Positions 14,212 to 19,398 of a stretch of 19,398 nucleotides of DNA are shown here, piece by piece. The notes under the pieces were generated by a model. The model saw only the letters and a list, made by a program, of their open reading frames with translations. It was not told the origin of the DNA and ran no database searches. The stretch comes from an uncultured Prevotella sp. (lineage in GTDB: Bacteria; Bacteroidota; Bacteroidia; Bacteroidales; Bacteroidaceae), in the NCBI GenBank assembly GCA_900550635.1, contig URSZ01000039.1, forward strand, positions 1 through 19,398, written 5' to 3'. The translations under genes were made by a program, and so were the position numbers. How positions within the stretch are numbered: position 1 is the first letter of the stretch; every line of letters starts with the position of its first letter.

Positions 14212-14538
14212 TCAGTAGGAAACGATTTTCAATCCAATCAAGGAGGCAATGAGCATGAACAGGAAGAAAAGCCGTATGGGAGTGGCCGGCTCTTTGAAAA
14301 CGAATATCCCAATCAAGACCGTGCCGACCGCTCCGATTCCCGTCCAAATGGCGTACGCAGTTCCCAAAGGCAAAGTCTGTACTGCTTTGGCAAGCAAAGC
14401 CATGCTCAGTACGGTAGAGGCAAGGAAACCGCTTCCCCACAAATAAAATTCAACTCCTGATGCCGCTCTCGTTTTCCCTAAACAGAATGTGAGGCTCACC
14501 TCAAACAATCCTGCCAATAATAAGATTATCCAATTCAT
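14212..14538 (-). CDS. SMR-family efflux protein, Gdx/SugE-like
   Basis: A 108-residue four-helix small multidrug resistance protein. The essential membrane glutamate is Glu13 in WIILLLAGLFEVSLTF. The helix 3 signature LPLGTAYAIWTGIGAVGTVL has WTG and GAVG, as in the SugE/Gdx guanidinium exporters, whereas Qac/EmrE types usually have WSG. FKEPATPIRL and LIGLKIVSY complete helix 4. SMR proteins act as antiparallel dimers exchanging protons for cations. It is the first gene of the operon SMR-MFS-phosphatase and is divergent from a Crp/Fnr-like regulator. I found no guanidine riboswitch upstream. Substrate specificity is inferred from the signature only, and partner SMR subunits are absent. Confidence 0.88.
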   Translation of the reverse strand: MNWIILLLAGLFEVSLTFCLGKTRAASGVEFYLWGSGFLASTVLSMALLAKAVQTLPLGTAYAIWTGIGAVGTVLIGIFVFKEPATPIRLFFLFMLIASLIGLKIVSY

Positions 14539-14563
14539 ACCTATGATTTATTAAATTCGGGCG

Positions 14564-14571
14564 CAAAAATA
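14564..14571 (-). promoter_or_regulatory. -7 element for the SMR-MFS-phosphatase operon
   Basis: TATTTTTG on the minus strand matches TAnnTTTG, 25 bp before the SMR start. No clear TTTG lies at the expected -33; the operator-like repeats occupy that side, as expected for an activated promoter. Confidence 0.45.
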
Positions 14572-14591
14572 AATAAGCAATCCCTAATAGC

Positions 14592-14632
14592 TTTTTGCAT
14601 TTGGCAAAAACAGATTTTTCATTTGACAAAAA
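14592..14632. promoter_or_regulatory. Tandem operator-like sites between the efflux operon and the Crp-like regulator
   Basis: Two copies of CATTTG(G/A)CAAAAA (14598-14610 and 14620-14632), each preceded by TTTTT, lie 22 bp apart, about two helical turns. Site 1, TTTTTGCATTTGGCAAAAA, is an inverted repeat with TTTTTGC/GCAAAAA arms (one-base offset). They lie between the two divergent start points and so are probable binding sites for the regulator encoded at 14699. Confidence 0.6.
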
Positions 14633-14667
14633 ACATCTGTTTATTCTCGTTTCCGTATGCTATTTTA

Positions 14668-14675
14668 TAATTTTG
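14668..14675 (+). promoter_or_regulatory. -7 element for the Crp/Fnr-like regulator
   Basis: TAATTTTG matches TAnnTTTG, 23 bp before the ATG at 14699. A -33 TTTG is not evident. Confidence 0.5.
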
Positions 14676-14698
14676 CACACTAACAACAGCAATGAACT

Positions 14699-15262
14699 AT
14701 GGATATAAAGGAAATCATCAACCAAAGATATGTCATGCCGGACGCATCTTTGGACAGGTTGCGACAATGCCTGACGGAAGTCTCATATCCCAAAGGATTC
14801 CGAGTATTGGAATGCGGCAAGGTGGAGAAAGACATCTTTTTCATTAAACAAGGTATTGTCCGTGCCTATACTTCGGTGGATGGGAAAGAAATTACTTTTT
14901 GGGTCGGCAAAGAGGGAGCGACCCTTGTTTCTATGAAAGGCTATGTAAATGACGAGCCGGGATATGAAACAATGGAATTGATGGAAGATTCCGTCTTATA
15001 TGTATTGAAAAGGAAAAAACTGAAAGAGTTGTTTTCGGAAGACTTACACATCGCCAATTGGGGACGGCGTTATGCGGAGATGGAGCTGCTTGCCACTGAG
15101 GAACGGCTGATTTCTATGTTGTCCGCTATCGCTTCGGAACGGTATAAGGAGCTATTGGAGAAAGAACCAGATTTGTTACAGCGATTGCCGCTGGGAAGTA
15201 TCGCCACCTATTTAGGCATCACGCAGGCAAGTCTGAGCAGGATTAGGGCACAAATAAAGTGA
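14699..15262 (+). CDS. Crp/Fnr-family transcriptional regulator
   Basis: A 187-residue protein. The cyclic-nucleotide-binding-type beta roll spans about 20-115 (YPKGFRVLECGKVEKDIFFI, GIVRAYTSVDGKEITFWVGKEG, YETMELMEDSVLYVL). A dimer helix (about 115-150) links it to a short C-terminal helix-turn-helix (LPLGSIATYLGITQASLSRI, about 166-185). The arginine and glutamate of a true cAMP pocket are not recognisable, so the ligand is unknown; many Bacteroidota members of this type have none known. It is divergent from the SMR-MFS-phosphatase operon, with a pair of inverted-repeat sites between. It most likely controls that operon and perhaps itself. Whether it activates or represses cannot be read from the sequence. 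Confidence 0.88.
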   Translation: MDIKEIINQRYVMPDASLDRLRQCLTEVSYPKGFRVLECGKVEKDIFFIKQGIVRAYTSVDGKEITFWVGKEGATLVSMKGYVNDEPGYETMELMEDSVLYVLKRKKLKELFSEDLHIANWGRRYAEMELLATEERLISMLSAIASERYKELLEKEPDLLQRLPLGSIATYLGITQASLSRIRAQIK

Positions 15263-15331
15263 CGTTTATCTTTTATTCCAGCTGGAAGGAATGGATGCAA
15301 AACCTTGAAAGTGAAGCAACCTACGTATTTA

Positions 15332-15339
15332 TAAATTTG
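15332..15339 (+). promoter_or_regulatory. -7 element ahead of the ACT-domain gene
   Basis: TAAATTTG matches TAnnTTTG, 11 bp before the ATG at 15351, so the leader would be very short. No TTTG at the right spacing is evident. Confidence 0.35.
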
Positions 15340-15350
15340 TAGAGGACAAC

Positions 15351-15722
15351 ATGATGGAAATAAAAAAGATTAATCACGATTTTTCAGTGTGCAAAGTAGC
15401 GGATTATTCGCTTGTAAACTTAAATGCGGAATACTGTTTCATCGGGAAAACAGATGAAGAAAAATCCTTGGTATGCATTACCGGCGATGTTCCGGCCAAT
15501 GTCACTCAACGTGATGATGGGTGGAAAGGTTTTCGTATTCAAGGGATTTTAGATTTTTCTTTGATTGGCATCCTATCTAAAATTGCAGAGATTTTGGCCC
15601 AAAACAGCATTTCGATTTTTGCGATTTCAACTTATAACACGGACTATGTTTTGATAAAAAAGGAGAATTATCAAAAGGGACTGAATATTCTCAAACACTC
15701 AGGTTATAAAATTGTAGAGTGA
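15351..15722 (+). CDS. ACT-domain protein
   Basis: A 123-residue protein with a two-part ACT-like fold. The first half (SLVNLNAEYCFIGKTDEEKSL) resembles the ACT_7-type region, and the second (GWKGFRIQGILDFSLIGILS, KIAEILAQNSISIFAISTYN, TDYVLIKKENYQKGLNILK) is a standard small-molecule-binding ACT unit. Such stand-alone proteins (COG3603-like) are thought to bind amino acids; the ligand and role are unknown. The first Met (15351) or the next one (15354) could start the protein. AGAGGA lies seven bases upstream. The gene is converged on by the next minus-strand gene, and their last 24 bp overlap. No functional link to the neighbours is visible. Confidence 0.82.
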   Translation: MMEIKKINHDFSVCKVADYSLVNLNAEYCFIGKTDEEKSLVCITGDVPANVTQRDDGWKGFRIQGILDFSLIGILSKIAEILAQNSISIFAISTYNTDYVLIKKENYQKGLNILKHSGYKIVE

Positions 15723-16136
15723 CAACTTGGCCTTCTGTTCTTCTGGAAACCGTTCTTCTGCTTCAATCCGCTTAGAAACGGTTTTCAGCTCTCTTTGGAA
15801 AAGTCGCGTGGCTTTTCCACCATTGTCCAGTTCCAAATAGCAATACAAGCAGCAGGCAGACACATTCCCATCTTTTATGGCATTGGAGAATTTGTCAATC
15901 AACTCATCGGTAGTAACCCCTTCTTCTGTGGTCATTATCTCCAGGATTATGCTTTGTAACTTGTTTGTCTCATCATCTATCTGTTTACTGTAGTTATCGC
16001 ACAACAGGTTCTTTAAGATTGATTGAATCTTACTCTTAAAGTCTGTATAGATTTCTCGATTCGCTTCAAGCCATTCCTGCATTTCCGATTGACTGGGATA
16101 GTTATCATGGTGAAGTTCCTTCATATCATCATCCAT
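15699..16136 (-). CDS. Unknown helical protein in operon with the ATPase gene
   Basis: A 145-residue soluble protein that I do not recognise. It is highly charged and largely helical in appearance, without a signal peptide or membrane segment. The middle part reads TTEEGVTTDELIDKFSNAIK, and the C-terminal half contains a cysteine pair and aromatic residues (ACCLYCYLELDNGG). It starts 21 bp after the stop of the AAA/DUF4143 ATPase gene and has no promoter of its own that I can see, so the two are probably co-transcribed and may act together. Its 3' end overlaps the convergent ACT gene by 24 bp. It is a full-length, open frame with normal codons and no sign of being a shadow, but its function is unknown. 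Confidence 0.7.
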   Translation of the reverse strand: MDDDMKELHHDNYPSQSEMQEWLEANREIYTDFKSKIQSILKNLLCDNYSKQIDDETNKLQSIILEIMTTEEGVTTDELIDKFSNAIKDGNVSACCLYCYLELDNGGKATRLFQRELKTVSKRIEAEERFPEEQKAKLSLYNFIT

Positions 16137-16157
16137 ATAAACAGTTTTGCTAAATGG

Positions 16158-17450
16158 TTAATCTTTGAGACATGCCAAAGGAATCACTTTAACTCCATCA
16201 GGACGAGAGTATGCCATTGTTCCACCCGTAATCACAATAAGCAAGTCTGGCTCCCGAATAGGCACCTGCTTCTCCGTCTTATTGTGTTCCTGTATCAACC
16301 TTTTGAGTTCCAGTAGATGTTTTGCACCGTCATCTATTTCACGGCTACCAAGTTTGCATTCTATCAAGGCGTGACGCCCATCTTCCAGATGTAACACCAA
16401 ATCAGCTTCCAGACCATATCTATCTCTATAATAGGAAATACGGCTATTGAAATCAGCTGTATATGCCTTTAGGTCTCTGATGCACATCTGTTCAAATATG
16501 AAGCCAAAGGTTTTGAGCTGAGTCTCTAATGCTTCTGCATTGACATTCATAGCAGCTACAGCAATAGAAGGGTCAACGAAGCAACGCTTGGGAGAGCTAC
16601 GGATGGCTGTCTTACTACGGATAGCGGGACACCACGCATCAATATCTTGGATAACGAACAATTTTTCCAAGGCAGCAATATAATCATCAAAGGTGTTCAT
16701 GGACAAACTGATGTCTTCTGACGCAGTGACATCTGCAAGGATATTGCTTTTCTTGGCTAGTGTACTGATATTTCGGGCATACGACTTCATGATTTGTCGA
16801 GCAATTTTCGGATTTCGCTGTTTGTTATCTACAGCCGAAATATCATTCTCGCAAACGCTATTTACATAATCCTTGGCGATGAACATGCTTGCTTTTGGTG
16901 GCATCTGCAATGTGGCAGGCCAGCCTCCTCGACAGGCAGTCAGAATCAATCCTGGAATATCTAATTTACTTGATGCACCATCAATATCGTAATCAGGATT
17001 ATTGAAAAGTTCCTGAATAGAAACTTCTCCTGATGATTCCAAAGATTCCCATAAACTCATCGGGTAAATCTTCATTCGTGTAATGCGCCCTGTACCAGTA
17101 TGCCGAATCTTTGTTTTATCCACGGTGTTGCTTCCCGTCAGAATAAATTGTCCAGGCTTACCTCCTGTATTATCGACAGCTGTACGTACAGCATCCCAAA
17201 TCATCGGGGCATCTTGCCACTCATCTATCAACCTCGGTTGCTCTCCTTTTAATAATAAAGATGACTTAGTGGCTGCTGTGGTAAGATACTCTTCCGCTTT
17301 ATCTGGGTCTTGCAACTTGATTACGCTCTTGGCTTGTTGTTCCGCAGTGGTTGTTTTTCCAGTCCATTTTGGACCTTCTATTAGTACTGCTCCAAATGTT
17401 TCCAAGCGTTCTTGAAGCATTTTATCAGCGACTCTTGATAAATATTTCAT
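16158..17450 (-). CDS. AAA ATPase of the DUF4143 type with PD-(D/E)XK-like C-terminus
   Basis: A 430-residue protein. The Walker A motif GPKWTGKTT is at 26-34 and Walker B LIDEW at 74-78, with the sensor GSN (106-108). The order is that of the ATP-binding DUF4143 family (a branch of the STAND/AAA superfamily), common in gut Bacteroidota and in archaea. The C-terminal part contains Glu348/Asp350 (YGLEADLVLH) and Glu364-Cys-Lys366 (HALIECKLG), a PD-(D/E)XK nuclease-like arrangement. The biological role is not established; such genes are often found on mobile elements and are suspected of defence or toxin-like functions. It heads an operon with the unknown 145-residue protein. A -7 box (17473-17480) and a four-unit tandem repeat lie upstream. 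Confidence 0.88.
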   Translation of the reverse strand: MKYLSRVADKMLQERLETFGAVLIEGPKWTGKTTTAEQQAKSVIKLQDPDKAEEYLTTAATKSSLLLKGEQPRLIDEWQDAPMIWDAVRTAVDNTGGKPGQFILTGSNTVDKTKIRHTGTGRITRMKIYPMSLWESLESSGEVSIQELFNNPDYDIDGASSKLDIPGLILTACRGGWPATLQMPPKASMFIAKDYVNSVCENDISAVDNKQRNPKIARQIMKSYARNISTLAKKSNILADVTASEDISLSMNTFDDYIAALEKLFVIQDIDAWCPAIRSKTAIRSSPKRCFVDPSIAVAAMNVNAEALETQLKTFGFIFEQMCIRDLKAYTADFNSRISYYRDRYGLEADLVLHLEDGRHALIECKLGSREIDDGAKHLLELKRLIQEHNKTEKQVPIREPDLLIVITGGTMAYSRPDGVKVIPLACLKD

Positions 17451-17472
17451 GACGGTTGCTCTATTTTTAGTA

Positions 17473-17480
17473 CAAAGATA
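17473..17480 (-). promoter_or_regulatory. -7 element of the ATPase operon
   Basis: TATCTTTG on the minus strand, 22 bp before the ATG at 17450. No TTTG/TTG is seen 18-20 bp upstream, so activation or a weak promoter is likely. The tandem array at 17508-17599 begins about 28 bp upstream of it. Confidence 0.5.
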
Positions 17481-17507
17481 CTGATTTTATTTGAAATACG
17501 ATTGTTC

Positions 17508-17599
17508 ACTTGGTATTTTTGCGGTATTTTACTTGGTACTTTTGTGGCGAATTGTTCCGTATTTTTGCGGTGTTTTGCTTGGTATTCTTGCGGTAAAGG
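17508..17599. repeat. Four tandem 23-bp repeats between the ATPase and integrase genes
   Basis: Four units of exactly 23 bp lie at 17508-17530, 17531-17553, 17554-17576 and 17577-17599. The shared core is (A/G)CTTGGTATTTTTGCGGT, then a variable tail. Units 1 and 3 are closest; unit 4 ends in AAAGG. The array fills nearly all the space between the ATPase promoter and the integrase stop codon at 17605. There are no spacers, so it is not a CRISPR array. It may be a set of regulator or recombinase binding sites. Confidence 0.85.
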
Positions 17600-17604
17600 T
17601 TACA

Positions 17605-19104
17605 TCAGTTAGATAAATCAACTATCAACTCCATCCTCTCCTCTTCGCTCAAGCCTTTCAACATCTCCAATAAAGTTTTTTTATCTACAACTGGAGCAGT
17701 CTCTTTAGGCTTCTCATTAAGCAAATAATAATTATACTCCAACATCTTCGCAAGAGGATAAGCACCTATATAGTTAGAAGTGATGTCACCGCCACCACTA
17801 TGCCCCATGCTGTCACTTATGTATTTATAAGGTACAACACCAGAATTATTGAGATTGGTAGCAAAGCTATGTCTTGCCCATGTTGGTGATGGTGTTTGTT
17901 CCAGTCCTATGAGTTTAGCGACTTTTGCCATGTGCTCACGTATATATCTATTATAACGTTGAATAACCCATATCTCCTGTTCAGGGGTAATAAGTTCGCT
18001 CATTATGGGAAATACCCTTCGCCCAAGTTTTGGAGCATTACCATATCGGTTGAGTATCTCTTGTATCTCAGGTGTAACAGGAAATATTACCTCACTGGCA
18101 CTCTCGTTTCGTTCCCGGGTCTTATGACGAAGAAAACGTAACTGTTTGCCATGAGTGGCATAGTATAGTTCATCATAAGTCAGACGGAGAGTATCAGCAA
18201 GATTTTGCCCATCGCCTAAATACATAAAGAGGAATAATCCAAGGTCGCGAAATATAGCATGCTTTTCTCGCCCAAGAAACAACTCGTTCCCATCATTGTC
18301 TTTTGCTTCATCTGCTTTCCAGAAGTCATAAAGTTTACGCATGGTAGCCACATCAAGAAACTCATGCTTGCGGCTTTGGGATTTATTGTAACCTGTGTCA
18401 TTGAACATTTCCTTGGTATCACCCTTCATCAAACCATTTGAGATACACATATTGATGATTGTTCTGAGGCTACGAAGTGCGATGGCAATGGTCGTGGTAC
18501 TCAATTCGTTTTTCTTCATGATTTTTACCCATTTCAAGATAAAGTCACGGTTTATATCGGCAAACGATATGTCCATTCCCAAATCTTTGACAAAACGGTT
18601 GCGCACATCTTTACTGCAACGGGCAGAGCCAGCCTTGCCTTCATTAGTTTTAGATTGAATGTATGAATCCCACACTGTAATAATGGTGCTGTCATCATCC
18701 TTTCTACCCTGAAATCTGTCTTGCAGCTTGCGAAGAGAGAAGTTGTTTTCTGCGATAAGTTGATTGGCGATAAGTTCCACCCTATCCATTAGATTTTTCA
18801 TGTCGTTTCTCTCTGTCAGTTGAACACGACGTCCACTTTTCTCGTATTCGCACAAGGTCAACCATTTTTCCATAGTGTATGTTTTGCCCAAACGAAGAAA
18901 GACTTTCTGTCCGGCATGACATACACGCACGGCAACAGGAAGCGGTTGCGAATAATCTCCTGCTTTTCGTATATCAAGAGTCAATGAACCATATACGTTG
19001 CCATTTGCAGCCGTGAATTTGGCGAGGCACTTTTCTCCCCTTGAAGTGGTTTTGGCTTCCATTTTTGCCGTTTTAGTGACCTTATTCGTCTCCTTCTTCT
19101 CCAT
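17605..19104 (-). CDS. Tyrosine recombinase / integrase of element 2
   Basis: A 499-residue site-specific recombinase of the tyrosine family (start at 19104, MEKKETNKV; an upstream in-frame extension to 19206 would read through the att repeat and is less likely). An arm-type N-terminal region (about 25-130, with RVCHAGQKVFLRLGKTYTME) is followed by a SAM-like core-binding domain (about 140-235) and a catalytic domain (about 245-450). Visible catalytic residues are Lys328 (RHKTRE), Arg411 (TWARHSFAT), His435 (MGHSGG) and Tyr445 (SNYIG). The first arginine is not apparent at YLGDGQNLAD, and the His of the HxxR motif is Thr408, deviations also known from other Bacteroides integrases such as IntDOT. 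It reads inward from the right repeat of element 2. Confidence 0.92.
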   Translation of the reverse strand: MEKKETNKVTKTAKMEAKTTSRGEKCLAKFTAANGNVYGSLTLDIRKAGDYSQPLPVAVRVCHAGQKVFLRLGKTYTMEKWLTLCEYEKSGRRVQLTERNDMKNLMDRVELIANQLIAENNFSLRKLQDRFQGRKDDDSTIITVWDSYIQSKTNEGKAGSARCSKDVRNRFVKDLGMDISFADINRDFILKWVKIMKKNELSTTTIAIALRSLRTIINMCISNGLMKGDTKEMFNDTGYNKSQSRKHEFLDVATMRKLYDFWKADEAKDNDGNELFLGREKHAIFRDLGLFLFMYLGDGQNLADTLRLTYDELYYATHGKQLRFLRHKTRERNESASEVIFPVTPEIQEILNRYGNAPKLGRRVFPIMSELITPEQEIWVIQRYNRYIREHMAKVAKLIGLEQTPSPTWARHSFATNLNNSGVVPYKYISDSMGHSGGGDITSNYIGAYPLAKMLEYNYYLLNEKPKETAPVVDKKTLLEMLKGLSEEERMELIVDLSN

Positions 19105-19138
19105 AATATGTTTATTTACAAGTGATATTCCGCTCTCT

Positions 19139-19162
19139 TTGGTGACCTTCAGGTGACCTTTT
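19139..19162 (+). other. Candidate attachment site, right (attR of element 2)
   Basis: This copy of the 24-bp repeat is identical to 12237-12260, with the GGTGACCTT doublet. It lies 35 bp upstream of the integrase start. Sequence on both sides differs from the left copy immediately beyond the repeat. Confidence 0.7.
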
Positions 19163-19371
19163 CGCACGAAAACTACTGCAACCATACGTATTTTCCTGCA
19201 AACCACAAAATGTATTAAGTGCTGACAATCAGTATATTTACATAATATGTAATTTCATTACTGTCCCGTAAAAGTGGATAAATAGTTCTTTGAAATTATT
19301 GAAATATAGTCAATTACACGGTTTTTTGAAATGAAACGGACTTGATTTTGCAACTTTGCAGTCTAATACAA

Positions 19372-19398
19372 ATGGCTGCTATGTTCCAAGACAAATAC
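19372..19398 (+). CDS. Start of a probable IS4-type transposase (runs off window)
   Basis: Nine codons, MAAMFQDKY, are open to the window edge. FQDKY so near the start resembles the N-terminus of Bacteroidota IS4-family transposases with a DUF4372 domain, which usually begin with a short leader and xQDKYVFxQL. The region 19261-19371 ahead is AT-rich, begins with CTGTCCCGTAAAAGTGG (a possible left end), and has CAACTTTG, a near -7 element, at 19351-19358. With so little sequence this is only a lead. Confidence 0.35.

Larger units (their letters stand above)
12237..19162. mobile_element. Element 2: integrated island (efflux operon, AAA/DUF4143 ATPase, integrase)
   Basis: A block of about 6.9 kb bounded by an exact 24-bp direct repeat (12237-12260 and 19139-19162). 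The integrase gene lies at the right end, 35 bp inside the right repeat. Interior genes are AT-richer than the neighbouring chromosomal guanylyltransferase gene. It carries an SMR/MFS efflux operon with a divergent regulator, an ACT protein, an unknown gene and an ATPase. No transfer genes are seen. The extent rests on the repeats and integrase position. Confidence 0.7.

Noticed and set aside
14539..14698. Guanidine riboswitch upstream of the Gdx-like SMR gene
   Set aside because: None of the known motif features (paired hairpins with ACGR loops) is seen. The region instead contains operator-like repeats and two -7 boxes.
17508..17599. Possible CRISPR array
   Set aside because: The units are directly joined without spacers, and no cas genes are present; it is a tandem repeat.
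19104..19206. N-terminal extension of integrase 2 to 19206
   Set aside because: It would code through the att repeat with no family similarity; the ATG at 19104 gives a normal N-terminus.

Overview
The window comes from a member of the Bacteroidota, most likely the order Bacteroidales. Several genes are preceded by the Bacteroidota promoter form TTTG/TTG, about 18-20 bp, then TAnnTTTG. Shine-Dalgarno sequences are nearly absent, and the window holds a NigD-type lipoprotein, an ECF sigma factor with a dual-membrane anti-sigma partner, and Bacteroidales-type integrases. The chromosomal backbone (about 1-5700, 10623-12236 and after 19162) is GC-rich in its genes. Two AT-richer blocks between them read as integrated elements.

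Layout. (1) 1-2222, minus strand: a uronate (glucuronate) catabolic operon kdgK - SDR-type mannonate oxidoreductase - uxuA, driven from a recognisable promoter. The last two genes overlap by ATGA. (2) 2341-5466, plus strand: a NigD-family lipoprotein, an ECF sigma factor and an overlapping gene for a protein with a cytoplasmic N-terminus, one membrane helix, a long disordered linker and a C-terminal outer-membrane beta-barrel. This matches the Dma (dual membrane-spanning anti-sigma) architecture described in Bacteroides thetaiotaomicron, where a Dma/sigma pair controls outer-membrane vesiculation through a NigD protein. The cluster is flanked by two copies of a 3 x 21-bp palindromic array. (3) 5730-10622: element 1, bounded by 28-bp near-perfect direct repeats, carrying a tyrosine recombinase, a DUF1016/YhcG-type PD-(D/E)XK protein and a Kup potassium transporter. 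(4) 10630-12235: backbone with tRNA-Leu(CAA), a mannose-1-phosphate guanylyltransferase gene and a tRNA with anticodon CAT. (5) 12237-19162: element 2, bounded by a 24-bp exact direct repeat. It carries an SMR-MFS-phosphatase operon divergent from a Crp/Fnr-type regulator, an ACT-domain protein, an unknown protein, an AAA/DUF4143 ATPase preceded by a 4 x 23-bp tandem array, and a second tyrosine recombinase. (6) 19372-end: the start of a probable IS4-type transposase.

The most interesting part is the NigD - ECF sigma - dual-membrane anti-sigma module with its flanking palindromic arrays. It could let an outer-membrane or cell-surface state be read directly by a cytoplasmic sigma factor. The second is the pair of compact integrative elements, each parked just beyond a tRNA terminator and each using an att sequence made of two tandem 11-bp units.
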